Assembly (NCBI GenBank): GCA_032353305.1
Contig: JAUCNG010064442.1
Coordinates: 1 to 14,290, forward strand
Length of the DNA stretch: 14,290 nucleotides
Direction: 5' to 3'
Source: Cephalothrix spiralis
Taxonomy: Eukaryota > Nemertea > Palaeonemertea > Archinemertea > Cephalotrichidae
A program made the translations under genes and the position numbers. The notes under the pieces were generated by a model that made no database searches, was not told the DNA's origin, and worked only from the letters and a program-made list of their open reading frames with translations. Each line of letters begins with the position of its first letter. Position 1 is the stretch's first letter. Positions 10,001-14,290 of this stretch are shown piece by piece.

Positions 10001-13000
10001 CTCGATATTCGGCATTGGTAGCAGACCGTTGGTTTGATATATGTTTGCAAGGCATCGGGGTGTTGATGGTGACTGGTGTAGCTTTTATTGCCATATTTGA
10101 ACATCAGTTTAGAGGAGTGAATCCGGGTACGATATTCGTTCTAATATCAATTCAGGAGTGGGTGTTATTTTGAATTTTTCTAAAATATCTGCATTGTACT
10201 TCATTTTCGGAAATTATACATCGTTCTGAATAACTTGGCGCCAAAAACTTCCATGGACAAAGCAAATAAAGATGGCAGCATGCACTCTCATAATTCTTAT
10301 ATTTGCCATAGCCTAATCATAAACTATGTGCACCATTCGATACCCGGACGTCGAAAACCCCTATTTACATCCAAGTTTTATTACCCTAGCAAAATAAGAA
10401 GTCTCAAAATTTAAAAAATATGATACCGTTTTTAGCGACGTCTCACAAATGGCCATTTTTTAGGTTGGACACTTCTGATAAAAATAAAAATAGTATCATT
10501 TTCGAATTTTTTTTGCCCGAAAACCATGGCATGCCATAACCTTAGCAAAACAGTCAATGATATTATAATATTAGAATATTTCAATAATATGTTCGAGTTG
10601 GTTGTATAACTGTTAAAGCAAAAAAGTTATTTAAGATCATGTTACCAACCGATGACTTGACGCTCAAAGACTTTAGACGCAGTACAGGTACTGCAATGTA
10701 TGCAGTATACTGTACTGAAACTAATTCTGAGCCTAGTGAAGAAGAAAAATATAAAGTTTTTTCTCTCCAAATCTGCTGCCCGCGCCAATTTTCACGTCCT
10801 ATTGTGTATATTGAAAGTCTTGAAAACGAATTACAGCACGAGTCGAATACGAGCGGAAAATATGAGTAGTGATTCTACATTAAAATATAATATATATTAC
10901 AACATGTTATTGTTTTTATCAGGTTTGGTTGGTTTAGCAATTTCCTATGCGTTGAATATAACAGGACTGTTGTCCGGTGTAGTCACATACTTTACTGAAA
11001 CAGAGAAACAAATGGTTAGCATGGAAAGATCAGTTCAGTATACAGAAGGTGTCGCTGCCGAAAGAAAAACTGGTATTTTAAAAGTAAGTTCAGATTTTCA
11101 ATAGCATTGCTGAAGACCCGGCCCTGCAAGTCCGGTTACTGAGCGCGTTCGCTTGGATATTCATTCCAGTACTCCCGTCATTCAGGTCTATTTTCTATGT
11201 ACCGGAGGACGTGTGTGAGTTTTTCCCGAAGAAAGGGATATTTCTTGTGGAAAGACATCCTACTTCACGTATTTAAGTCACCGCGTCATCCACCACTGAA
11301 ACAAGGTGAGCTGCGGAACTTGCCCAAGGTTCTTTACGATTGAACGTGTTGGGAGGAACGCAAGAGACTCAAACCCGAAATTTCCGGATTACAAGGCGGG
11401 CGACCTAATCTCTTTACCAATACGGCACACGGGGTTAAAGTTAGAAAAGCTGAACACTTATATCGAGGCAGTGAACAAACTATCGCCCACTTTTGGCTTC
11501 ATGCAGAGCCATTGGCTGCAAAGCCGAAAGCTACGTAAAGTGTCGTTGTTCTTTTTAGTTATTGGCTGTTGCCCGCGAAGTGTATCTTTGTAATTTTCCG
11601 CCCCTCCGTCAAGTTCAGGCCTAAATAGTATCCACTCTTATAATTTCTGAAAGCTTGTCTAATTCTAGGTCCAAGTTAATATGGTTTGGCCCAACTTTGT
11701 ACTCCAAATTGGGGATTAAACCAAAATAAAATAAACCTTATTCAGCGGCGAATGGCTCCAAAGTTTAAAGCTATTCGGTACCAAATAAGTATCTTTTTGA
11801 ATTTGGTTTGAATGGCCCCCAAAATGATCGAACTATTATTGATGGGTTTGACCAGTTTTGAGGCCTAGAAAATTAAAGATTTGGGCCAGAAGTAGTGAAT
11901 CGGTTGTTTAATAAGACTATGTTATACTTTTACAGGCTCCTTCTTACTGGCCATTACAAGGTGTAGTTTCCTTTGAACACGTCGTCATGCAATATCGCCC
12001 AGGATTACCAGATGCTTTGAAAAATGTAAATTTTGAAACCCAGCAAGCTGAAAAAGTTGGAATTGTAGGACGAACGGGCTCTGGAAAATCTAGTCTTTTC
12101 TTAGCTTTGTACAGAATGATTGAACTGAAAAGTGGTTGGATAATGATAGATGGGTTGCAAATATCTCATGTGGACCTTGCTGATTTGAGGTAAGATAATG
12201 AATGGTACATACACCTCCTAGATCCTGGAAGATCAGAAACTAAATTCCCGGAATTCCCGAAAATTATGAACATTTTCTAACCTAATAATATCTTTTTTAA
12301 GGTCCCGTCTTGCAATCATTCCACAAGACCCATTCCTATTTAGTGGTTCGGTTCGAGAGAATTTGGATCCCCAACAAATCTTCTACGACAGAGAGTTATG
12401 GAATGTCTTAGAAAAAAGTCACATGAGACGCCCTGTTGAACGACTTGGTGGCCTTGATGCAGATGTGGGCGAAAGAGGTCGTAATTTTTCTGTTGGTCAG
12501 CGACAACTGATTTGTCTCGCTAGGGCTGTCTTAACCCAGGCAAGGGTAAGTACCAGATAACCTTACTGGCCTAAGTACCTACATGTAGGTGTTCACAAGT
12601 GCCTCGGGAAGCGGCCGTTCGTGATCCTTGGGCTAGTTCTTAAGATACGTGGATGGATCATAACAAGAGGGAATAGAATAACAATGGTCCACTTGCCGAA
12701 ATATACGGTAAAGCACATAGGAGCCACCTTCCGGCTACCCTTATAAATCGAATAGCCCCAAGTGTTCTTTATTGTGCATGGGGTGTTATCATAATGTACA
12801 CACCAAGCTAGGGCAATTTGATGCGTCGCAATTGCCTTTGATTTTGCATTTATGCAACCCAGTCTGGAGCGCTGGTTGGCGGCCCGTATAGATCAGTCGG
12901 TGAGAGATTGAATCGAACGGGGTTTGAACCCACGACGACCATGAGATTATGAGTCTCGTGATTTACTGACTGAACTAAATGGACCGTCAAAAGAAGTTTT

Positions 13001-13473
13001 CAAATAGTTTTCTCACTAATGAAGTTATAATTAGCGAAATAGGGACAAAACAAATTAAGGAAATCGGGGGCTTGGTTTTTTCTTCTTCGTGGCACTGGTT
13101 GATATGGGACCTCAGGGCCCCCTAACCCTAACCTTATTAAATTAAATGAATAGGCTGCTTTCAATATACTACATGTATCTACGATCATCCTTTTTTATAA
13201 AAATTTCTTTATAATTTGCAGGTACTTTGTCTTGATGAGGCAACAGCCAGTGTAGATGAAGAAACGGATAAATTCATACAGACTACAATTCGGACCGAGT
13301 TTGAAAACATGACAGTTTTAACGATAGCACATCGTATAAATACAGTAATGGATAGTGATAGAGTTTTGGTGATGGAGAATGGACAAGTAGCAGAATTTGG
13401 TCCTCCAGATTTATTGCTAAAGAGGGAAAATTCAATATTCCATAGCCTCGCTAAGGAGAGCGGTCTTTTGTAG
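901..13473 (+). CDS. ABCC10: ABCC10/MRP7-like ABC transporter, C-terminal part, 11 spliced exons (5' end outside window)
   Basis: This is a full-length-type ABC exporter of subfamily C, which uses ATP to move organic anions and conjugates across a membrane. Exons are 901-1090, 1785-2015, 2334-2418, 2932-3115, 4007-4222, 4907-5034, 9957-10126, 10923-11083, 11936-12189, 12302-12545 and 13222-13473. All introns are GT-AG, and the joined frame is open for 704 codons. In order it encodes the NBD1 Walker B (YLLDDP), D-loop (AAVD) and H-loop (NTHQ), a charged linker, TMD2 with about six hydrophobic spans, then NBD2 with Walker A (GRTGSGKSS), Q-loop (IIPQDPF), C-loop (FSVGQ), Walker B ([12 protein letters not shown]) and H-loop (TIAHR). 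Asp in place of the catalytic Glu in NBD1 is normal for ABCC proteins. ABCC10 is chosen over other ABCCs from remembered features: the DWWL motif starting TMD2, the [12 protein letters not shown] segment followed by DD.LPF.LNILLA, and TGLLSG before NBD2. The half before NBD1 Walker B is missing only because the window starts inside the gene. ABCC membership is near certain; the ABCC10 subtype is likely. Confidence 0.88.
1362..1610. mobile_element. MITE/foldback-like element with long imperfect inverted repeats
   Basis: AAAAGTGATTCCGTA at 1364-1378 is the exact reverse complement of TACGGAATCACTTTT at 1594-1608. The similarity continues inward: ACGTTACGCTACG on the left matches CGTAGTGTGACGT on the right with changes, then CTTCGGGAATTTCCG matches the reverse complement of the AAGATTCCCGAAAG region. 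The arms therefore span at least 60-70 bases around a short centre. No coding frame lies inside, so it is non-autonomous. The exact ends and any target duplication are not resolved. It lies in the intron 1091-1784. Confidence 0.6.
1785..2015 (+). CDS. ABCC10: ABCC10-like exon: NBD1-TMD2 linker and first TMD2 span
   Basis: The acceptor is TTTTGCAG (ends 1784) and the donor is GTATGT at 2016; the exon enters in phase 1 and leaves in phase 1. It encodes the end of NBD1 ([12 protein letters not shown]), then about 35 residues rich in Glu and Lys with no hydrophobic stretch, then [15 protein letters not shown] and the hydrophobic start of the second membrane domain ([14 protein letters not shown]). 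The charged stretch is the cytoplasmic linker between the two transporter halves. In this family it is often phosphorylated, but no specific site can be assigned here. The linker looks shorter than what I recall of the vertebrate protein. Confidence 0.92.
2016..2333 (+). other. ABCC10-like intron (318 bp)
   Basis: GT-AG intron between the linker exon and the DWWL exon. It is AT-rich with short T and A runs. No RNA gene, repeat or open frame could be supported in it. Confidence 0.8.
2334..2418 (+). CDS. ABCC10: ABCC10-like exon: TMD2 extracellular side, DWWLAYW motif
   Basis: A short 85-nt exon with acceptor TTATTTTTAG (ends 2333) and donor GTAAGT at 2419; it enters in phase 1 and leaves in phase 2. 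It encodes [17 protein letters not shown] followed by a His/Asn/Thr-rich segment (HGNNTT). The NDWWLxxW motif at the start of the second membrane domain is shared by ABCC proteins. The NNTT stretch gives possible N-glycosylation sites on the first external loop, though use of these is inference. Confidence 0.9.
2419..2931 (+). other. ABCC10-like intron with small tandem repeat
   Basis: GT-AG intron of 513 bp. It contains two copies of CTATCATATTATACT (2764-2778 and 2785-2799, period 21) followed at once by CTGAAGAAGCC...GGCGAAAGC (2800-2826), a motif resembling tails of some retroelements. No coding exon is supported inside. Confidence 0.6.
2764..2799. repeat. Two-copy direct repeat, 21-bp period
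   Basis: CTATCATATTATACT occurs at 2764-2778 and again at 2785-2799, separated by ATTAAT. The two copies are identical over 15 bases. It sits directly before the CTGAAGAAGCC motif. Confidence 0.8.
2932..3115 (+). CDS. ABCC10: ABCC10-like exon: TMD2 span 2 region
   Basis: The acceptor is TTTTCTTTCAG (ends 2931) and the donor is GTAACT at 3116; the exon enters in phase 2 and leaves in phase 0. It encodes an external Asn/Thr-rich loop ([19 protein letters not shown]), with NFT and NLT glycosylation sequons, then a membrane span ([19 protein letters not shown]) and the start of the coupling region (NRLLRSILR). An upstream TACAG at 2904-2908 is a decoy: splicing there from phase 2 meets a TGA after ten codons. 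The start is therefore fixed by frame. Confidence 0.92.
3116..4006 (+). other. ABCC10-like intron (891 bp) rich in repeats
   Basis: GT-AG intron holding the threefold repeat. A GTGCAGTGGCGGAGAA segment at 3195-3210 resembles the CAGTGGCGGA ends of some hAT-type elements, but no matching opposite end was found. No exon is supported inside it. Confidence 0.6.
3215..3698. repeat. Threefold dispersed repeat sharing GAATGCGTTAAATAAGTGATTT
   Basis: A core ending in GCGTTAAATAAGTGATTT occurs at 3249-3270, 3528-3549 and 3677-3698, all in the same direction. The first two copies extend left to TTTCGGACAAG (3216 and 3493), giving about 55 bases of near identity. The third keeps only CTCGGACA before the core. 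Copies 2 and 3 also share a tail like CCTGATTTAAGATA. The close match suggests recent local duplication inside this intron. Confidence 0.85.
4007..4222 (+). CDS. ABCC10: ABCC10-like exon: coupling helix and TMD2 spans 3-4
   Basis: The acceptor is CATTTCAG (ends 4006) and the donor is GTAGGA at 4223; phase 0 at both ends, 72 codons. It encodes [19 protein letters not shown], the most conserved intracellular loop of ABCC membrane domains, where a coupling helix contacts the nucleotide-binding domain. It continues with [13 protein letters not shown] and two hydrophobic spans separated by CYGLPW. The in-frame ATG upstream of the acceptor is not used, since the residues before the AG do not belong to the family. 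Confidence 0.95.
4247..4462. mobile_element. MITE-like element with inverted ends AAAAGACAGAA
   Basis: AAAAGACAGAA at 4247-4257 is the exact reverse complement of TTCTGTCTTTT at 4452-4462. Further inside, AGAAATTCTATAAGAACGAA on the left pairs with the reverse complement of the right-hand TTATAGAATCTTTCG, and both arms carry ACCGAAAGG. The centre is an AT-rich spacer with no frame. The 216-bp length and the absence of coding fit a non-autonomous DNA element. Target duplications are not evident. Confidence 0.6.
4640..4861. mobile_element. Diverged SINE-like dispersed repeat, copy 1
   Basis: This segment aligns by eye to 11165-11391. Shared anchors are GAGTT...CCCGAAG, TTC.ACGTATTT, TGAGCTG.G.AACTTGCC and GTGTT....GA..GCA.GAGAC-like sequence before a CCGGGATTCC or CCGGATTAC end. 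Identity is patchy, perhaps 60-70% over the best parts. It sits in the intron 4223-4906. The frames crossing it are not conserved between copies, so it is not treated as coding. Confidence 0.5.
4907..5034 (+). CDS. ABCC10: ABCC10-like exon: second TMD2 cytoplasmic loop
   Basis: The acceptor is CTATGTTTTAG (ends 4906) and the donor is GTAAGT at 5035; the exon enters in phase 0 and leaves in phase 2. It encodes [20 protein letters not shown] then [17 protein letters not shown], the ABCC loop with the pattern SRELkRL...SP.y.hf.EtlaGl..iRa. The Arg codon at the 3' junction is completed in the exon at 9957, on the far side of the intron that contains the antisense receptor gene. Confidence 0.94.
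5035..5644. other. Intron start and 3' flank of the nested receptor gene
   Basis: On the + strand this begins the 4.9-kb ABCC10 intron. On the - strand it is the 3' flank of the Toll-like receptor, including candidate polyadenylation hexamers. No further gene is supported; the short - strand frame at 5103-5330 has no family features. Confidence 0.6.
5527..5532 (-). terminator. Candidate polyadenylation signal of the Toll-like receptor gene
   Basis: TTTATT on the + strand reads AATAAA on the - strand, about 113 bases downstream of the receptor stop codon. Another AATAAA on that strand lies further on, at 5492-5497. In this AT-rich stretch such hexamers arise by chance, so this is a plausible but unproven 3' end. 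Confidence 0.4.
5645..9040 (-). CDS. Toll-like receptor (multiple-cysteine-cluster type), intronless, nested in ABCC10 intron
   Basis: A single 1,131-residue frame encodes a type I membrane receptor of innate immunity, expected to signal through TIR-TIR contacts with adaptors such as MyD88 (family knowledge). In order: a hydrophobic signal peptide (about 1-24); divergent LRR-like sequence; clear LRRs from about 430 to 640 ([27 protein letters not shown]); an LRRCT/LRRNT Cys cluster (C658, C694, C722, C725, C726, C730, C732, C753); a second LRR block (about 765-860); a membrane-proximal LRRCT (C868, C895); one membrane span (about 914-937); and a TIR domain (about 962-1105) with box 1 YDVFLSY. 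Two Cys clusters separated by LRRs are the layout of Drosophila Toll and many bivalve TLRs. Several NxS/T sequons lie in the ectodomain. Box 2 is HEDEFLPG rather than the usual HERDFVPG type, and no box 3 FW pair is present. The start at 9038-9040 is followed directly by the signal peptide. The exact TLR subgroup cannot be named. Confidence 0.95.
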   Translation of the reverse strand: MKMEAKLFWSVIHFLTIYIPMFHGSIIYEHRIVKLNAHDIHSSIQCNFVYEDKVNCVLIDFVPDICNTIDEEFMNTLIQTTENKVSEYIALSFECRIDAVTSFFSQNKKIDFRRCLMYGNFHDANKHDNIHTYVIHGSRPNFDASSQIKHKSSKRWVLQIQNCHLDYKLFFEITNRLTVTHLMLKSSSVTLFSEELRLHEYMNLNSFIKNYCSNIDSKSCLINFKYMEISQERTGVRTSWRKVIDNIFDIEKRENNHLKSLTQLSISKDNGVLEFILTLLGLFEMPSLEKLTLHDIKNVHLHHVIRKTKKLHFLDVENCAVKGNITLSEDLVSGKVTVDEKRGLPSFVESFEEYMIHKSGAKIAFSNCTFDYPIPCFYFGSYREIRILKSHSLGKKRTLNASCFELAGPVYEIHISQSKIDYVDEGTFHERLELHKLILSGNNLRILPSSIFKNISQLEYLDLSRNKIDELSEEIFMNLHQLLELNLSFNNLTFLHPQMFKNTSLLRAIDLCQNYFVEISFDVNSLDLGNLFLNFGGNLLNKIPKWFVLGYNRNGRIHRIKYLNLTSNRITDTALIHFLHLDLTDSFIEFQRFRFYDNGLLLNPLKYEQRGVIDLRNNNVSKLIFLDSFIDIAKTFSILNLHANFFATYRVILNSIECNLEMKDFNTTLNKLLSDRRRRLLLKDIIPEFLDYRCASPKSLRNRQISSLMRHDFMSKITKAQCETCCPERCDCFFKHKAVKGGAKNLGTIYVDCKNRNLTLIPEFHPSTDKVDLSYNNLRGISSGENLYSYYLEYMDNKIFGYYIFDSVKEMNLSYNKLENVQTYLLNDQYPALEILDLRYNKLGEFPADKLIYSRLKKIYMTNNPLNCHSFSLYITWEEMQKNPSKFMDIDDLTCVSGYYGFHTGKKVRDLNWFEVNFIYIEMLMLLFLFVYCLVSFYNKLLEWLAYSYIHFHYFDIDDSDKPYDVFLSYKVDDSDSFVKEGISPWLKHEGLKVMDHEDEFLPGHDIIDCIQNVLQTSVKMIVVISEGYCDSNYCMFEFEQGYDEHVLNQALFLVPILANEKTIEKIEKGDNTKLKDCIRKFNYLMRGERSFLKKLSKSLGIKAPWYVRLLRKIRKVIKDIFDVTLLLRNG
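9041..9070 (-). promoter_or_regulatory. Possible 5' UTR splice acceptor just upstream of the receptor start codon
   Basis: On the - strand the sequence runs TATTATATTATTTCAG, then ATGTTAATTA, then the receptor ATG. The CAG (9053-9051) is a plausible 3' splice site. It would make the coding exon start 10 bases before the initiation codon, consistent with a 5' UTR intron ahead of an otherwise intronless coding region. The ATG at 9050-9048 is out of frame with the receptor. The pyrimidine tract is weak, so confidence is low. Confidence 0.3.
9654..9702. repeat. Short tandem repeat, 20-bp unit, about 2.4 copies
   Basis: TTGCAATATTTTCAAAAAAA at 9654-9673 repeats from 9674 with one change, then a partial TTTGCAAAAA follows. 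It is part of an A-rich stretch running to about 9742. Confidence 0.8.
9957..10126 (+). CDS. ABCC10: ABCC10-like exon: TMD2 span 5
   Basis: The acceptor is TTCTTTTTTCAG (ends 9956) and the donor is GTACGA at 10127; the exon enters in phase 2 and leaves in phase 1. It encodes [20 protein letters not shown] then [19 protein letters not shown], corresponding to the W-lDirLq segment of ABCC proteins, and the hydrophobic [16 protein letters not shown]. Its frame continues exactly from the exon ending at 5034, so the 4.9-kb intron between them is real even though a complete gene sits inside it. Confidence 0.93.
10127..10922 (+). other. ABCC10-like intron (796 bp)
   Basis: GT-AG intron. It contains a 16-bp palindrome GCAGTACAGGTACTGC at 10679-10694, followed by a related GCAGTATACTGTACTG. 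Two overlapping open frames here (10639-10869, 10700-11104) have no recognisable domain; the second simply runs into the real exon at 10923. No other feature is supported. Confidence 0.6.
10923..11083 (+). CDS. ABCC10: ABCC10-like exon: TMD2 span 6 and lead into NBD2
   Basis: The acceptor is GTTTTTATCAG (ends 10922) and the donor is GTAAGT at 11084; the exon enters in phase 1 and leaves in phase 0. It encodes [19 protein letters not shown], the last membrane span, then [19 protein letters not shown], the conserved helix leading into the second nucleotide-binding domain. LSYAL.lTgLLsg and teT...mvSvER are ABCC-wide patterns. TGLLSG is as I recall it from ABCC10. Confidence 0.94.
11084..11935 (+). 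other. ABCC10-like intron with SINE-like copy
   Basis: GT-AG intron of 852 bp. The first part is the GC-rich SINE-like sequence. The rest (about 11600-11930) is ordinary AT-rich intron with repeated TTTGG and GGCCC words but no supported feature. The frame at 11306-11593 runs through the repeat and has no protein family signal. Confidence 0.6.
11165..11391. mobile_element. Diverged SINE-like dispersed repeat, copy 2
   Basis: This is the partner of the copy at 4640-4861, in the same orientation. It is more GC-rich than the surrounding intron. The best aligned part is 11217-11391, with TGAGCTGCGGAACTTGCCC at 11308-11326. GAGACTCAAACCC near 11364-11376 resembles a degenerate RNA polymerase III B box. 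The left boundary may reach about 11105, where GC-rich sequence starts. Confidence 0.5.
11936..12189 (+). CDS. ABCC10: ABCC10-like exon: NBD2 A-loop and Walker A
   Basis: The acceptor is ACTTTTACAG (ends 11935) and the donor is GTAAGA at 12190; the exon enters in phase 0 and leaves in phase 2. It encodes [20 protein letters not shown], whose [11 protein letters not shown] is the A-loop region that stacks on adenine. Next comes [20 protein letters not shown] with an intact Walker A (GRTGSGKSS, binding ATP phosphates), then [19 protein letters not shown]. All expected nucleotide-contacting residues are present. Confidence 0.96.
12302..12545 (+). CDS. ABCC10: ABCC10-like exon: NBD2 Q-loop and ABC signature
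   Basis: The acceptor is TCTTTTTTAAG (ends 12301) and the donor is GTAAGT at 12546; the exon enters in phase 2 and leaves in phase 0. It encodes [20 protein letters not shown] with the Q-loop Gln, then ENLDP, and the signature region [19 protein letters not shown]. The C-loop is FSVGQ where LSxGQ is usual; the Ser-x-Gly-Gln residues that contact ATP are kept. The preceding intron is the shortest in the window at 112 bp, with a TCTAAC branch-like site at 12276-12281. Confidence 0.95.
12546..13221 (+). other. ABCC10-like intron with tRNA-like element and telomere-like motif
   Basis: GT-AG intron of 676 bp. Besides the tRNA-Met-like sequence it contains CCCTAACCCTAACC at 13120-13133, a little over two telomere-type units. 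No exon is supported; the frame at 13000-13188 on the - strand shows no family features. Confidence 0.6.
12910..12984 (-). tRNA. tRNA-Met(CAT)-like sequence, probably a SINE head or tRNA pseudogene
   Basis: On the - strand it has an A-box-like TAGTTCAGTCAGT, an anticodon loop CTCATAA with anticodon CAT (12951-12949) closed by four paired bases (GAGA/TCTC), and a T arm GTGGG-TTCAAAC-CCCGT with a B-box GGTTCAAAC. This follows elongator tRNA-Met closely from the D arm to the T arm. The acceptor ends do not pair (about one of the first four positions), and the variable loop has three extra bases (a repeated GTC). A working tRNA is therefore unlikely. It is better read as a tRNA-derived element in the ABCC10 intron. 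Confidence 0.55.
13222..13473 (+). CDS. ABCC10: ABCC10-like terminal coding exon: NBD2 Walker B, H-loop and stop
   Basis: The acceptor is AATTTGCAG (ends 13221) and the exon reads in phase 0 to TAG at 13471-13473. It encodes [12 protein letters not shown], with Walker B Asp, catalytic Glu and D-loop, so the second site looks hydrolysis-competent. Next is [11 protein letters not shown] with the H-loop His, then a short tail ending KESGLL. The tail is of normal length for the family. No AATAAA was found between the stop and the end of the window, so the 3' UTR end is not placed. Confidence 0.96.
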   Translation, partial: VLCLDEATASVDEETDKFIQTTIRTEFENMTVLTIAHRINTVMDSDRVLVMENGQVAEFGPPDLLLKRENSIFHSLAKESGLL

Positions 13474-13990
13474 GGATCATCATTTTAATTATACAATGTA
13501 TATATGATCATATACCGGTATGCTCAGCTCGGTATCTTGAATTCATAACTACTAATTTTCAGTGCAATCGGCGTAGTGATGATTAGCGTACCCTGACAGG
13601 CAAGGGGCGGTACGCGGCGCGCTCTTCAATGATCTTTACTAGGATTACCTCGTAGTTAGTTTAGAGCAACCATGATTTCAAATTTAACGTGAACGACTAG
13701 ATTTGTTAACGTATGTTATCGATCCTCATCTGGGGAACGATCGATCATCAACCCGATACTTCTTGTAGGTTGAATAGGTATAAAAATACGCTGAACTGAG
13801 CCCCTTCCCAGGAACCCCGCAGCCTTCAAAATTGTCCTACTTTTTGATTAACTGTTCTTGTTTGGTTAATGTCTTAGATTCACCGAGTCATACACCACTA
13901 AACGCCAATGATGTGCGCTATAAACGCCGAGAAACACGACCGCGGCACGACCTTTTCAGATATGATCAAAAGTTGGCCAAAAAAAATTCT

Positions 13991-14017
13991 CCAACAATTT
14001 TCTTGCAAAATTGTTGG
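13991..14017. repeat. Perfect 11-bp inverted repeat with 5-base loop
   Basis: CCAACAATTTT (13991-14001) and AAAATTGTTGG (14007-14017) are exact reverse complements around CTTGC. Its role is unknown. It could be the core of a small foldback element or a structure in the transporter's 3' region. Confidence 0.85.
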
Positions 14018-14168
14018 CTCTCGGGACGAATTATCGATTGTCCGAAAATAACGTAACTCCCCATCTTAATCATTTCGCAATATTTAAACCCATCCAACAA
14101 AAAGTATAGCCTGAACACATTATACCCTGAGAATGAGTGATACAGGTTTTAATATTTATTTTTGTTAG

Positions 14169-14226
14169 CTGTTGGAAGCTGGTGATGGTTTCCTAGGTCT
14201 CGACATGTTCACTGATAAAGAAATCG
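14169..14226 (+). CDS. Candidate exon of an unidentified downstream gene
   Basis: A pyrimidine-rich tract TTATTTTTGTTAG ends at 14168, and a GTAAAA donor-like site begins at 14227. Between them only one frame is open: LLEAGDGFLGLDMFTDKEI plus one base. It has coding-like composition compared with the surrounding AT-rich DNA, but no family was recognised and it is only 19 codons. It could be chance. Confidence 0.2.
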
Positions 14227-14290
14227 GTAAAATTTTGTCTAACATACAATGTCATACATTTATATAACTTATAACCTAAAAATATTTATT

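Larger units (their letters stand above)
13474..14290. other. 3' flank of the transporter gene
   Basis: This includes the 3' UTR of the transporter of unknown length. It contains a 14-bp palindrome TATATGATCATATA (13501-13514), a GC-rich patch near 13590-13622, a TATA-like GGTATAAAAATACG near 13778-13791, and a strong hairpin at 13991-14017. The frame at 13832-14056 crosses the hairpin and shows no recognisable domain. Confidence 0.5.

Noticed and set aside
10639-11104. Frames at 10639-10869 and 10700-11104
   Set aside because: The first has no motif; the second is the intron read through into the real exon at 10923-11083, which starts at a clear acceptor.
11306-11593. 95-codon frame in the intron
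   Set aside because: It crosses the GC-rich SINE-like repeat and has no family signal; GC-rich repeats in AT-rich DNA favour long chance frames.
1-14290. CRISPR array, operon, phage or bacterial defence system
   Set aside because: No regular spacer-repeat array and no bacterial-type gene packing; GT-AG introns and animal gene families show a eukaryotic locus.

Overview
The window looks like nuclear DNA of an invertebrate animal, most probably a lophotrochozoan such as a bivalve mollusc (inference). It is AT-rich, with short coding exons bounded by GT/AG introns, dispersed degenerate repeats, and a single-exon Toll-like receptor with the Toll-type two-part ectodomain. No bacterial or viral gene is present.

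Layout: eleven exons on the + strand (901-13473) join in one open frame to the stop at 13471-13473. They give 2,115 nt, 704 codons plus stop. Their phases agree at every junction. The product is the C-terminal part of a full ABC transporter of subfamily C: the end of NBD1 from Walker B onward, an acidic/lysine-rich linker, the second membrane domain and all of NBD2. Motif by motif it matches ABCC10 (MRP7) best. The N-terminal half of the gene lies upstream of the window. The largest intron inside the window (5035-9956, about 4.9 kb) holds a complete intronless gene on the opposite strand. This gene (5645-9040, 1,131 aa) encodes a Toll-like receptor with signal peptide, leucine-rich repeats, a Cys-rich LRRCT/LRRNT pair in the middle of the ectodomain, a second LRR block, one membrane span and a cytoplasmic TIR domain.

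The introns hold decayed mobile DNA: two inverted-repeat (MITE/foldback-like) elements, a pair of diverged copies of one SINE-like family, a tRNA-Met-like sequence on the - strand, a threefold repeated motif, and small tandem repeats. Downstream of the transporter stop there is about 0.8 kb with no clear gene, apart from one weak candidate exon near the right edge.

The two genes have unrelated roles: export of organic anions or conjugates for the transporter, innate immune sensing for the receptor. What links them is physical nesting. The receptor is transcribed antisense inside a transporter intron, so the two transcription units must pass over the same DNA. I found no evidence for a new multi-gene system. 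The points most worth a second look are the nested receptor, its altered TIR BB loop, and the intronic repeat families.
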